From the NCBI GenBank assembly GCA_903921205.1, contig CAIXPF010000143.1, forward strand, positions 1 through 43,793: a DNA stretch of 43,793 nucleotides. The letters run 5' to 3'. The notes beneath the pieces were generated by a model that saw only the letters and a list, made by a program, of their open reading frames with translations, was not told the DNA's origin and did not search any database. Shown here in pieces: positions 23,205 through 32,022 of the stretch. Each line of letters starts with the position of its first letter. Position 1 is the stretch's first letter. Both the position numbers and the translations under genes were made by a program. Source of the DNA: an uncultured Acidimicrobiia bacterium (GTDB lineage Bacteria; Actinomycetota; Acidimicrobiia; Acidimicrobiales; CAIXPF01).

Positions 23205-24386
23205 ATGCCGGCGAAGCGCACCACGAGCGACGTCCCCACGGTCATCACCACGACGGACGCGTTCGTCGAGGTCCTCGCCGCTCTCCGGCAACAGCCACGT
23301 TTCGCCCTCGACACCGAGTTCCACCGCGAGCGCACGTACTACCCGCGCCTCGCCCTGGTCCAGATCGCCTGGCCCGACAACCTCGTGCTGATCGACCCGC
23401 TGGCGGTCGACATCGCCCCGCTCGGTGAGATCCTCGCAGGCGAGGTCACCGTTGTCCTGCACGCCGCCACGCAGGACCTCGAGGTACTCGAGTTGGCCTG
23501 CGGCACGGTTCCACGCACCATCTTCGACACCCAGGTCGCCGCCGGCTTCGTGGGCATGTCCTCGCCCTCGCTGTCCGAACTGCACGACCGCCGGCTCGGC
23601 AAGTCACTTCCCAAGGGCGACCGCCTCACCGACTGGCTTCGCCGTCCCCTCAGCGACGACCAGCTCCGCTACGCCGCATCCGACGTCGCCGAGCTGCTGC
23701 GTCTGCAGGACCTGCTGTCCGCCGAGCTCGAGCAGCGCGGCCGGCTTGCCTGGGCCGAGGCGGAGTGTGCCCTGCTGGTCAACCGTTCCCGGGGTGGACG
23801 CGACCCCGACGGGGCGTACCTCCGTATCAAGGAGGTCCGTCAGCTGCGCGGCAAGGCATTGGGCGTGGCCCGGGCCGTAGCCGCCTGGCGCGAGCGCAGA
23901 GCCGCTTCCAGTGACATCCCGACCCGCCACGTCCTGTCCGACCTCGCCGTGGCCGGCATCGCCCAGAAGGCCCCGTCCACCGCCGACGAGCTCCGCAAGG
24001 TTCGCGGGGTCGAGGACCGGCACGCACGCGGAGCCCTGGGCGAGGAACTGCTCGCGGCGGTGCGAGCGGGTCAGGACGCACCGGTTCCGGTGCAGGCAAC
24101 CAACACCCGGGGCGAGGTACCCCGCGAGCTGCGCGCCGCAGTCGGGTTGCTGTCAGCGTGGGTGGCGCAACTGGCTCGCGATCTCGAGCTCGACGCCACG
24201 TTGCTGGCCACCCGAACCGACCTCGAGGACTTCCTGCGCGACGACCCGCAGGCGCGGTTGGCGCTCGGCTGGCGCGCCGAGCTGGTCGGTGACCAGATCC
24301 GCCAGCTGCTCAGCGGCGGGGCGGCATTGGCGTTCGATGGCCGGGGTGGACTCCTCATCGAACGGCGTTCCCGCCAGGCGCTCTGA
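23205..24386 (+). CDS. ribonuclease D with HRDC domain
   Basis: A 393-residue 3'-5' exonuclease of the DEDD family. The N-terminal nuclease domain has DTEFHRERTYYPRLALVQI with Asp36 and Glu38, then LHAATQDLEVL and DTQVAAGF, and the YxxxD motif in LRYAASDVAELL, completing the four acidic residues. An HRDC domain covers about residues 205-280 (RIKEVRQLRGKALGVARAVAAWRE...) and a second helical region follows. It probably trims tRNA or rRNA 3' ends. ATG 23205 starts 5 bases after the rhodanese stop, so the two are likely in one transcript. Confidence 0.9.
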   Translation: MPAKRTTSDVPTVITTTDAFVEVLAALRQQPRFALDTEFHRERTYYPRLALVQIAWPDNLVLIDPLAVDIAPLGEILAGEVTVVLHAATQDLEVLELACGTVPRTIFDTQVAAGFVGMSSPSLSELHDRRLGKSLPKGDRLTDWLRRPLSDDQLRYAASDVAELLRLQDLLSAELEQRGRLAWAEAECALLVNRSRGGRDPDGAYLRIKEVRQLRGKALGVARAVAAWRERRAASSDIPTRHVLSDLAVAGIAQKAPSTADELRKVRGVEDRHARGALGEELLAAVRAGQDAPVPVQATNTRGEVPRELRAAVGLLSAWVAQLARDLELDATLLATRTDLEDFLRDDPQARLALGWRAELVGDQIRQLLSGGAALAFDGRGGLLIERRSRQAL

Positions 24387-24582
24387 GCGCCGGCAGGCAC
24401 CCCCCCGACCGGGCAATGCTGGCTCCAGGGTGGTAGCTGCTCTAGTCTGGCTCCACGTCGGCGTCGGCGGCGACATGCTCGCAACAGGCCGTGGCAAGGG
24501 CGTTTGATACTGGAAGGTGGCCAAGGATTGCCGTGCTAGGCTTTCCAGGTCAGGGACGCATGCCAACTTGGGGAGCTGGCCC
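24387..24582. other. intergenic region before Asp-rich peptide gene
   Basis: This 196-base gap shows no gene. It contains two -10-like hexamers, TAGTCT near 24442 and TAGGCT at 24537-24542. The latter would give a leader of about 34 bases for the next gene. The first part looks faintly tRNA-like but has no T-loop or acceptor pairing. Confidence 0.4.
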
Positions 24583-24768
24583 GTGAAAAAGGGTCGACAT
24601 CGCCGCTTCGAAGAGGCTCGGGCGTTGAAGCGTTCGTCGGACATCGACTTCGACAGGCTCTTGGAGAGCTTGCAGAAGGAGGCGCCGGCTCGTGACGCTG
24701 ACGACGATGACATCGAGTACGAAGACACCTACGACGACGACGAGGATGACGAGGACGACGACGACTGA
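24583..24768 (+). CDS. small protein with basic head and Asp/Glu tail
   Basis: I do not recognise this 61-residue protein. The first 15 residues are basic (MKKGRHRRFEEARALK). The middle IDFDRLLESLQKEA is a likely helix, and the last 24 residues are almost entirely Asp and Glu. It could be a nucleic-acid or ribosome-associated peptide, or a histone-chaperone-like acidic tail; none can be shown. GTG 24583 has GGGGAG 7 bases upstream, and an ATG upstream at 24517 is rejected because it lies within the promoter region. Its 3' end overlaps the start of glcD by 23 bases. Confidence 0.6.
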   Translation: MKKGRHRRFEEARALKRSSDIDFDRLLESLQKEAPARDADDDDIEYEDTYDDDEDDEDDDD

Positions 24769-26224
24769 TACGCGTCTCGTGGACGCCACGCTCGTCGCCG
24801 AACTGTCTGCGGCTCTCAGCCCGGACCGGGTCCACACCGACCAACTCGAGCAGGTCCTCTACGGTCGTGACGCATCGTTGATGCGAGGCGACACCGGGGT
24901 CGTGTGCTTCCCGCTCACCACCGCCGAGGTCCAGGCCTGTATCCGGACGGCGCTCCGCCATGACCGGGCGGTCGTCCCCCGTGGCTCAGGAACCGGGTTG
25001 GCCGGTGGTGCGGTGCCGCTCGAGCAGCCCGTGCTGATCGTCACCACCAAGATGACCGACATCGAGGTCGACGTCGACAACCGGGTGGCATGGGTGCAGC
25101 CCGGGGTCATCAACCTCGATCTCACCAGGCACCTCAGGCCCCTCGGCTTCCACTTCGCCCCCGACCCCTCCTCGCAGCAGTCGTGCTCGCTCGGTGGGAA
25201 CATCGCCAACAACTCCGGTGGCCCACACTGCCTCGCCTACGGCGTCACCAGTGCCCACGTGGTCGCCGTCGAGGTCGTGCTGCCCGACGGGGAGTTGACC
25301 ATGCTCGGCGGACTCGGCGCCGATCCGGCCGGCCTGGACCTGCGAGGCGCGTTCGTGGGCAGCGAAGGCTGCATGGGCATCGCCACCCGCATTGCCGTAC
25401 GGCTGACCCCCAACCCCCCGGCCGTGGCCACGCTGCTGGCCGATTTCGTCGAGCCGGCCCACGCCGCTGCGGCGGTCTCGGCCATCATCGCCGCCGGGGT
25501 CGTCCCCGCAGCCATCGAGATGATGGACCAGCGCATCACCCAGGCCGTCGAGGCCTTCGTGGGGGCCGGCTACCCGATCGATGCCGGTGCCATCGTGCTC
25601 ATCGAGGTCGACGGGCTGCCCGGCGGGGTCGCCGCCGAGACCGCCAAGGTCCGTGAGGTGTGCATGGCGCAGGGAGCCCGCTCGGTGCGCGTCGCCGCCG
25701 ACGAGGCCGAGCGGATGCTGCTGTGGAAGGGTCGCAAGACCGCGTTCGGCGCAGTGGCCCGGGTCAAGCCCAACTACTACTTGCACGACACCGTCGTCCC
25801 CCGAACCAAGCTGCTCGACGTGCTGCAGCAGGTGTACGCCATTGCCGACCGCCACGACCTGATCGTCATGAACGTGTTCCATGCCGGCGACGGGAACCTG
25901 CACCCTCTGCTGGTCTTCGACGCCCGCGAGCCGGGCATCCTCGACCGGGTGCATGCCGCAGGGGAGGAGATCGTCCGAGCCTCGCTCGAAGCCGGTGGGG
26001 TCCTTTCCGGCGAGCACGGCATCGGTCTGGAGAAGCAGCCGTTCATGGCCCTGCAGTTCACCCAACCCGATCTCGACGCCCAGGCCCGGCTGCGCGACGC
26101 GTTCGATCCCGATGGTCGCTGCAACCCGGCCAAGGTGCTGCCACAGGGATCGCGCTGCGGCGACCTGGCCCACCTCGACGCCCATCACCGGGAACGGCTG
26201 CTGGCCGACGGGGTCTGGGTGTGA
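24746..26224 (+). CDS. glcD: glycolate oxidase subunit GlcD-like
   Basis: A 492-residue FAD-binding flavoprotein, the catalytic subunit of a glycolate/lactate oxidase. The FAD site has PRGSGTGLAGGAVPLEQPV near residues 76-94, NIANNSGGPHCLAYG, and GSEGCMGIATR. The C-terminal domain carries NVFHAGDGNLHPL with the metal-binding His residues, then LSGEHGIGLEKQPFM. The start is uncertain: ATG 24746 overlaps the acidic peptide gene; GTG 24779 (10 bases after its stop, shortened N terminus) is also reasonable. The stop overlaps the glcE GTG (GTGA), so glcDEF are translated together. Confidence 0.9.
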   Translation: MTRTTTTDTRLVDATLVAELSAALSPDRVHTDQLEQVLYGRDASLMRGDTGVVCFPLTTAEVQACIRTALRHDRAVVPRGSGTGLAGGAVPLEQPVLIVTTKMTDIEVDVDNRVAWVQPGVINLDLTRHLRPLGFHFAPDPSSQQSCSLGGNIANNSGGPHCLAYGVTSAHVVAVEVVLPDGELTMLGGLGADPAGLDLRGAFVGSEGCMGIATRIAVRLTPNPPAVATLLADFVEPAHAAAAVSAIIAAGVVPAAIEMMDQRITQAVEAFVGAGYPIDAGAIVLIEVDGLPGGVAAETAKVREVCMAQGARSVRVAADEAERMLLWKGRKTAFGAVARVKPNYYLHDTVVPRTKLLDVLQQVYAIADRHDLIVMNVFHAGDGNLHPLLVFDAREPGILDRVHAAGEEIVRASLEAGGVLSGEHGIGLEKQPFMALQFTQPDLDAQARLRDAFDPDGRCNPAKVLPQGSRCGDLAHLDAHHRERLLADGVWV

Positions 26225-27216
26225 GCGCCGGGCACGGACCGCTCGCCCCGCTGCCCGACCGGGTCGTGCGCGACCCGGCGCTGCTGGCCTTCGCCGACGA
26301 GGTCGGCGGAGTCGATGCCGGCCCCGTCGCCATCGAGGGTGGACGGACGCAGTGGCACCTCGGCGGCCACTGCGAGCCCGGAACCCGATTGGTGCGCGCC
26401 CCGGCCGGGGTGGTGGCCTTCGAACCGGCCGAGATGACCATCCAGGTCCGGGCAGGTACCACGCTCGACGAACTCGATGCCGCGCTCGAACCCGCAGGCC
26501 AGCGGGTCGCCCTGCAAGGTCTGCCCGGAACGGCCACCGTTGGTGGCGTGCTCAGCGTCGGGCTGAGCGGTCCGACCCGGCTCGGCCACGGCCACCTCCG
26601 CGAGACCCTGCTGCAGGCCCGTTACGTCTCGGCCGAGGGCCTGCTGGTCACCGCCGGGGGAGCGACGGTGAAGAACGTGACCGGCTTCGATCTCTGCCGG
26701 GTGCTGGTCGGATCGTTCGGCACCTTGGGCCTGCTCGGTGAGGTCATCCTGCGCACCCGGCCCCGTCCGCAGGCCGCGGCCTGGCTGTCCGGACCGGCCG
26801 ATCCCACCGCCCTGTTCGACCGGCTGTACCGGCCGGTGTCGCTGTTGTGGGACGGCGCGACGGTGTGGCTGTATCTCGAGGGTTACCCCGAGGACGTCGA
26901 GGCCCAGACCGCCATCGCCCTCGAGGCCGGGCTCGTGCCGGTCGACGGCCCGCCGCCGCTGCCGTCCGGGAGGCACTCAGCCGAACCGGCCGCGCTCCGT
27001 TCGTACCGGCCCGACGCCCCCCGCAGCGGCCGGTTCGTGGCCGAGTTCGGTGTCGGCGTGGTGCACGGCGAGTGGTCCGGTCCGACCCAGGCCCCACCGG
27101 ACGCATCCGTCGTCGCCCTCAACGGCCGCCTGAAGAACCTGTTCGACCCGACCGGGCGGCTCAACCCCGGCCGGGACCCCTTGACCCCGAGCAACGGGAA
27201 GGCCGATCACCGGTGA
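26221..27216 (+). CDS. glcE: glycolate oxidase subunit GlcE-like
   Basis: A 331-residue second FAD-binding subunit of the GlcDEF complex. It has the truncated FAD-binding domain of GlcE: MTIQVRAGTTLDELDAAL, then LPGTATVGGVLSVGLSGP, VTAGGATVKNVTGFDLCRVLVGSFGTLG, and a short C-terminal part ending GRLNPG. It lacks the large HGxG domain present in GlcD. GTG 26221 overlaps the glcD stop by 4 bases (GTGA), and its own stop overlaps glcF in the same way. Confidence 0.88.
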   Translation: MSAGHGPLAPLPDRVVRDPALLAFADEVGGVDAGPVAIEGGRTQWHLGGHCEPGTRLVRAPAGVVAFEPAEMTIQVRAGTTLDELDAALEPAGQRVALQGLPGTATVGGVLSVGLSGPTRLGHGHLRETLLQARYVSAEGLLVTAGGATVKNVTGFDLCRVLVGSFGTLGLLGEVILRTRPRPQAAAWLSGPADPTALFDRLYRPVSLLWDGATVWLYLEGYPEDVEAQTAIALEAGLVPVDGPPPLPSGRHSAEPAALRSYRPDAPRSGRFVAEFGVGVVHGEWSGPTQAPPDASVVALNGRLKNLFDPTGRLNPGRDPLTPSNGKADHR

Positions 27217-28397
27217 AACTCCCCCTCGTCGAGGACGAACTCGCCTCCTGCGTCAGCTGCGGGCTGTGCCTGCCGCACTGTCCCACGTTCCGGGTGACCG
27301 GCGAGGAGCGCTATTCCCCCCGTGGCCGCATCGAGGCCATCCGGCAGGTGCATATCGGCAACCGGCCGGCCGACGCATCCTTCGTCGACATGATGGACAC
27401 CTGCGTGCAGTGCCGCGGGTGCGAGACGGCCTGTCCCTCCGGGGTGCCGTTCGGCCACCTCATGGAGGGCGCCCGTCAGGGGCTCAGTGAACAGACGCGG
27501 TACCAGCCGTGGTATCGCCGTATCGGCTACCGCACGCTGTCGTTCCACCGGGCTCTGCTGATCGGGTCACGGGCGCTGGCGCTTCTGCAGCGCAGCCGGC
27601 TCGTGCCCTCGCGCCGGCTCGGTCTGCCCGAGCGCCTCCCGCTGCGGGTCCCGGCGTTGCGGCCGCATGCCGTCGCCGTCGGCGCGCCCCGGGTCTGGCT
27701 GCACACCGGCTGCGTGATGGATGCCTGGCAGCGCGACGTGCATGCCGCCGCACTGGCGGTGATCGGGGCCACCGGTACAGCAGTGACGCTGCCCGAGCGG
27801 GTACGCGGCGCCGGATGTTGCGGGGCCCTGGCCACCCACGCCGGCCTCGTCGGCGTGGCCCGGGCGCAGGCCGAGGCCACCATGCGGAGTTTCCCGGGCG
27901 AGGACCTCGTGCTGGTCGATTCGGCAGGCTGCGGAGCCCAGCTCAAGGATCTCGGCCACCTGCTCGGCACCGACGAGGGCCGGCACTTCTCGAGCCGGGT
28001 GCGCGACATCCACGAATGGATCGCCGAGCACCTCGACCGACTTCCCGCCGCCGTGGGACCGCGGCAGACCGTCCAGGTTGCGGTACAGGACCCCTGTCAC
28101 CTGCGGCATGTGCAGCGGGCCCACCTGCCGGTCCGCCGGGTCCTCGCTCCGTTCCTCGACCTCGTCGAGCTCGACGACGAGGGACTGTGCTGCGGGGCGG
28201 GGGGCGCGTACTCGGTGCTCCAACCGGAGCTCGCGAGCGACATCCGCACCCGCAAGCTCGAGGCGATCGCCCGTAGCGGCGCGGCCGTGGTGGCCAGCGC
28301 CAACCCCGGGTGTTCGCTGCATCTCGCCGCCGCCGGACTGACCGTTCGCCATCCGGTGCAGTTGCTGGCCGAGTCGCTCGGGCTCGTCGATGGCTGA
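27213..28397 (+). CDS. glcF: glycolate oxidase iron-sulfur subunit GlcF-like
   Basis: A 394-residue iron-sulfur subunit that passes electrons from the flavin subunits to the quinone pool. Two 4Fe-4S ferredoxin motifs are at the N terminus: CVSCGLCLPHCP (residues 13-24) and CVQCRGCETACP (near 64-75). Two CCG-type domains follow: GAGCCGAL and DSAGCGAQLK, then DPCHLRHVQR, LCCGAGGAY and SANPGC. It is complete and of normal size. GTG 27213 overlaps the glcE stop. The next small gene overlaps its end by 8 bases. Confidence 0.92.
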   Translation: MKLPLVEDELASCVSCGLCLPHCPTFRVTGEERYSPRGRIEAIRQVHIGNRPADASFVDMMDTCVQCRGCETACPSGVPFGHLMEGARQGLSEQTRYQPWYRRIGYRTLSFHRALLIGSRALALLQRSRLVPSRRLGLPERLPLRVPALRPHAVAVGAPRVWLHTGCVMDAWQRDVHAAALAVIGATGTAVTLPERVRGAGCCGALATHAGLVGVARAQAEATMRSFPGEDLVLVDSAGCGAQLKDLGHLLGTDEGRHFSSRVRDIHEWIAEHLDRLPAAVGPRQTVQVAVQDPCHLRHVQRAHLPVRRVLAPFLDLVELDDEGLCCGAGGAYSVLQPELASDIRTRKLEAIARSGAAVVASANPGCSLHLAAAGLTVRHPVQLLAESLGLVDG

Positions 28398-28593
28398 CCT
28401 CGACGGCCTCGCCGATCGGCTCGACGCGCTCGCCGAGGAGCTGGCCGACGCAGCGCTCGACGCCCTGCGCGAGGCCATGGCCGCCGGCGAACGCAAGCCG
28501 GAGCTCGAACGTCGCCTGACCCGAGCCCGCCGGGCGGTGGAGCGGGCCGCATCGCTGGTACGCGACGGCGCCACCGACGACCACGACGACTGA
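28390..28593 (+). CDS. small coiled-coil protein
   Basis: A 67-residue, strongly helical protein rich in Ala, Glu, Arg and Leu (LDGLADRLDALAEELADAAL...). Heptad spacing suggests a coiled coil. ATG 28390 overlaps the glcF end by 8 bases, so it is probably translated from the glcDEF transcript. I do not recognise a family; it may be an assembly or stability partner of the oxidase, which is only inferred from position. Confidence 0.65.
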   Translation: MADLDGLADRLDALAEELADAALDALREAMAAGERKPELERRLTRARRAVERAASLVRDGATDDHDD

Positions 28594-28617
28594 CCCCTCG
28601 ACCGACGGACCGGATCG

Positions 28618-29469
28618 TCAGAGCAGGGCCGCGAGACCGATCCCGAACGCCAGACCGTTGTGCAGGCCGTGGGCGATCATGGAGCCACCGAGCCGTCCCT
28701 GGTCTCGACAGGCGATCACCCCGAGCACCAGCCCGACCGTGCTCAACACGACCACCAGGCCGACGTTGCCGATCCCGCGGTGTCCGTCGACGTGGAACAA
28801 CCCGAACGCCGCCGCCTGCACCATCAGCGCCGGCACGATCGGCAGGCGACTGCGTAACGAACGCAGCAGCACGCCGCGGAAGAGCAGCTCCTCGAGCACC
28901 GGAGCGACCGCCACCATCACCACCGCTGCGAGGCCGACGGCGAGCCATTGGGGCAGCGAGGCAGTGGGCGCGTCCCCCCGGGCCGTCAGCGGGTTGTTCG
29001 TGCTCGTCGGAACGCCGACCCGACGCAGCGCCGAGGCCACCACACCGACCAGGCCGACCCCGCAGAGCCAGCCGATCGTGCCATCGAGCCAGTCGGACCG
29101 CCGCAGGCGGAAGCCGAGATCGGCCCGCAGCGAGCCCGTTCCCCAGCGCCGGCACACGGCGAGGCACAGCGCCGCCATGGAGAGGTACTGGACCACGACG
29201 GTCAGCACCATCGACACCGCAGCCGATCCCCGAAGGGCAGCGATCAGCGTCGGCAGGCCGTCGCCGAGCGCCAGGACCAGCCCGAACCCGGCCATCGCCG
29301 CAATCCCGGCGCGAAGGGGGAGACCCCCTGCCGGCAGAGCTTCGGCGCCGACGGCGTCATCCGGAGGATCACCGCCGGGGAGCGACTCGTGCGGGGCGTC
29401 GAGCGGCCGGTCGTCCGATGGTGCAAGGATGGCACCGACAGGTCCTACGGCGTCGGTGCTGTATCCCAC
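28618..29469 (-). CDS. CPBP-family intramembrane metalloprotease
   Basis: A 283-residue membrane protein with about eight hydrophobic segments and the CPBP (CAAX protease/bacteriocin-processing) motifs: EELLFRGVLLRSLRS (motif 1, Glu-Glu and Arg), FGLFHV (motif 2, His) and IAHGLHNGLAF (motif 3, His and Asn). The family cleaves or modifies membrane proteins; roles range from bacteriocin immunity to unknown. GTG 29469 is chosen over TTG 29487, but no clear -10 or ribosome-binding site supports either. It is convergent with the glcF-associated gene and downstream of fbiC on the same strand. Confidence 0.85.
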   Translation of the reverse strand: MGYSTDAVGPVGAILAPSDDRPLDAPHESLPGGDPPDDAVGAEALPAGGLPLRAGIAAMAGFGLVLALGDGLPTLIAALRGSAAVSMVLTVVVQYLSMAALCLAVCRRWGTGSLRADLGFRLRRSDWLDGTIGWLCGVGLVGVVASALRRVGVPTSTNNPLTARGDAPTASLPQWLAVGLAAVVMVAVAPVLEELLFRGVLLRSLRSRLPIVPALMVQAAAFGLFHVDGHRGIGNVGLVVVLSTVGLVLGVIACRDQGRLGGSMIAHGLHNGLAFGIGLAALL

Positions 29470-29524
29470 ATGTTGGGTATGACGCAATCCCCCCGATGGT
29501 GGGATGGGCCGTTCGCCCGGGCCC

Positions 29525-29540
29525 GGCCCGCCGGCGGGCC
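29525..29540. terminator. candidate terminator palindrome after fbiC
   Basis: GGCCCGCCGGCGGGCC is a perfect 16-base palindrome (6-base stem, CCGG loop). It lies about 70 bases past the fbiC stop in the direction of transcription, in the 140-base gap before the CPBP gene. No U-tract follows. Confidence 0.35.
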
Positions 29541-29609
29541 ACCCTGCCGACGCTGATCGCTGCGGCCGTCCGCAACCCGACCAGGGTCACGAACGGCCGG
29601 CTGGTGGTA

Positions 29610-31955
29610 TCAGGCCTGCGCCTCGGCCAGTCCGTACAGGGTGGTCCGGCGGGCCAGGTTCCGACCCGAGCCGTACACCAAGGCCTTGAAGCCGTCCTCG
29701 GTCATCATCTGACCATGGTTCGCGCCGGCTGCCCGGGAGATGTTCTCATCGACCAGGGTCCCACCGAGGTCGTTCACGCCGGCCTGCAGCAGTTGCCGTA
29801 CGCCGGGCACGCCGATCTTCACCCAGCTTGCCTGCACGTTGTCGATCAGCCCGTGGTAGGCGATGCGGCCCACGGCATGCATCAGCAGCACCTCGCGGAA
29901 GGTCATCCCGCGCCTGGACTTACGCTGCAGGTACAGCGGCGCGGCCATGTGCACGAACGGCAGCGGGATGAACTCGGTGAACCCCCCGGTCTCCTTCTGC
30001 AGATCACGGGTGCGCACGATGTGGCGGGCCCAGTGGATCGGCTCCTCGACCGAACCGCACATGATGGTGATGTTCGAACGCAGCCCAACCTGGTGGGCGG
30101 TGCGGTGGCACTCGAGCCATTCCTCGGTGTTGACCTTGTCGGGGCAGAGCACGGCCCGGATGTCGTCGTCGAGGATCTCCGCCGCGGTGCCGGGCAGCGA
30201 GCGCAAGCCGGCGTCCATGAGCCGTCGCAGGTACGCGTCGAGCGGCTCGCCGAGACGCTTGGCCCCCTCGGTCACCTCGAGGGCGGTGAACCCGTGCACG
30301 TGGATCTCCGGTGCTGCGTCCTTCACCGCACGGGCGACGTCGATGTAGTAGTCGCCGTCGAAGTCGGGATGGATGCCGCCCTGCAGCGTCACCTCCGTCG
30401 CCCCCATCTCCCAGGCCTCGCGCACGCGCTGGGCGATGTCGTCGAGGGTGAGCAGGTACGGGGTGCCGCGCAGGTTCAGCGACAGCGGTCCCTTCGAGAA
30501 GCCGCAGAAGCGGCACTTGAAGGTGCACACGTTGGTGTAGTTGATGTTCCGGTTCGCCACCCATGTCACGGTGTCGCCCACCGCCTGGCGGCGCAGCTCG
30601 TCGGCGACCTCGGCCACCGCGGCGACCTCCGGCCCACGGGCCGAGAACAGCGTGACGATCTCGTCGAGACCGACCTCCTCCCCGGCCATGACCCCGTCGA
30701 GCACCTCGCGCACGGCGCCAGCGGCGAAGCTCCGTCCGGGCAGCAGCGTCGGCGGATCGGCGGTGGCGCCGGAGTACCACGCGGTCGAGCGGTCGCCGAT
30801 GAACACCACCTCCGCGCCGTCGGAGCCCTGCTCGAACTTGGCGTTCTCCATCGTCTGGCGGAACAACGCACCCGGATCGTCACGGCCCAGCCACTCGGCG
30901 TCGGAGCGGTCGATCACCGCGAAGTGCAGGGCCGGGTCGATCCAACGGTCGCGCTCGGCGACGTAGCGCGGGTACACCGTCAGGCGCGGCGCCAAGGCGA
31001 ACCCGCGGGCCTCGGTGGCCTCGCGCAGCACGTCGAGGTCGGGCCAAGGACGCTCGGGGTTCACGTGATCGGGGGTGACGGGGGAGACGCCGCCCCAGTC
31101 ATTGATCCCGGCGTCGAGCAGGACCCCGAAGTCGTCGGAGAGGTTCGGCGGGGCCTGCAGCGAGATGTCGGCGGGCAGGATCAGCCGGGCCAGGGCCAAC
31201 GCCTCGAGGTAGTCGTCGGATGGGCAGGCCCCACGCAGGCGCATCCGGGTGCCGTCCTTGGGCAGGAAGTTCTGGACGATCACCTCCTGGACGTGGCCCC
31301 AACGGGCGTGCGACGCGGCGATGGCCTCGAGGGCGTCGACACGGTCCTGCACGCTCTCGCCGATACCGATGAGGATGCCGGTGGTGAACGGGATACCGGC
31401 CTCACCAGCGGCCTCGAGCGTGGCGAGACGCCGGGCGGGCACCTTGTCCGGCGAGCCCTCGTGGCAGGCGAGGTCGGGGTTGATCGATTCGAGCATCATG
31501 CCCTGGCTCGGCGAGATGGTCCGCAGCATCGCCAGTTCGTCGGCGTAGAGGGCACCGCAGTTGGCGTGGGGGAGCAGCCCGATCTCGTCGAGCACCAACT
31601 GCCCCATGGCCCGCACGTAGTCGACGGTGGAGGCGTACCCGTGTGATGTCAGCCATTCCGCAGCGACCGGGTAACGGTCCTCGGGACGCTCGCCGAGGGT
31701 GAACAGCGCCTCGTGGCAGCCACGCCGGGCCCCGGCCCGAGCGATGGCGAGCACCTCCGACGGCTCGAGGTACGGGGAAGCCACCTTGGCCGGCGGCTGA
31801 GCGAAGGTGCAGTAATGGCACCGGTCGTTGCACAGCTTGGTCAGCGGGATGAAGACCTTCGGCGAATAGGTGACCCGGCGGCCGTAGGAGTCGTCGCGCA
31901 CCGATCGGGCCCGAGCCATCAACTCGTCGAGACCCAGCCCAGTAAGTCCTGTCAT
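29610..31955 (-). CDS. fbiC: FO synthase, fused CofG-CofH (FbiC)
   Basis: A 781-residue bifunctional radical-SAM enzyme that makes FO (7,8-didemethyl-8-hydroxy-5-deazariboflavin), the core of coenzyme F420, from tyrosine and a diaminouracil. The CofG half has the cluster motif CNDRCHYC (Cys42, Cys46, Cys49), and the CofH half has CTFKCRFC (Cys477, Cys481, Cys484). Both halves are complete, as in mycobacteria and other actinobacteria; in archaea they are two proteins. ATG 31955 has TAGAGT 7 bases upstream. No other F420 gene is nearby. Confidence 0.96.
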   Translation of the reverse strand: MTGLTGLGLDELMARARSVRDDSYGRRVTYSPKVFIPLTKLCNDRCHYCTFAQPPAKVASPYLEPSEVLAIARAGARRGCHEALFTLGERPEDRYPVAAEWLTSHGYASTVDYVRAMGQLVLDEIGLLPHANCGALYADELAMLRTISPSQGMMLESINPDLACHEGSPDKVPARRLATLEAAGEAGIPFTTGILIGIGESVQDRVDALEAIAASHARWGHVQEVIVQNFLPKDGTRMRLRGACPSDDYLEALALARLILPADISLQAPPNLSDDFGVLLDAGINDWGGVSPVTPDHVNPERPWPDLDVLREATEARGFALAPRLTVYPRYVAERDRWIDPALHFAVIDRSDAEWLGRDDPGALFRQTMENAKFEQGSDGAEVVFIGDRSTAWYSGATADPPTLLPGRSFAAGAVREVLDGVMAGEEVGLDEIVTLFSARGPEVAAVAEVADELRRQAVGDTVTWVANRNINYTNVCTFKCRFCGFSKGPLSLNLRGTPYLLTLDDIAQRVREAWEMGATEVTLQGGIHPDFDGDYYIDVARAVKDAAPEIHVHGFTALEVTEGAKRLGEPLDAYLRRLMDAGLRSLPGTAAEILDDDIRAVLCPDKVNTEEWLECHRTAHQVGLRSNITIMCGSVEEPIHWARHIVRTRDLQKETGGFTEFIPLPFVHMAAPLYLQRKSRRGMTFREVLLMHAVGRIAYHGLIDNVQASWVKIGVPGVRQLLQAGVNDLGGTLVDENISRAAGANHGQMMTEDGFKALVYGSGRNLARRTTLYGLAEAQA

Positions 31956-31962
31956 GAAACGG

Positions 31963-31968
31963 ACTCTA
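31963..31968 (-). promoter_or_regulatory. -10 box of leaderless fbiC
   Basis: TAGAGT on the minus strand, 7 bases before ATG 31955. Confidence 0.55.
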
Positions 31969-32022
31969 GCACGGGGCGCCCGCAGGCTGCGGGCCGAACC
32001 GCCGAGGGCCTCTCCGACCGGC

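Noticed and set aside
24420-24500. possible tRNA
   Set aside because: A GGTAGC-like stretch is present but there is no TTCRA T-loop, anticodon stem or matching acceptor stem.
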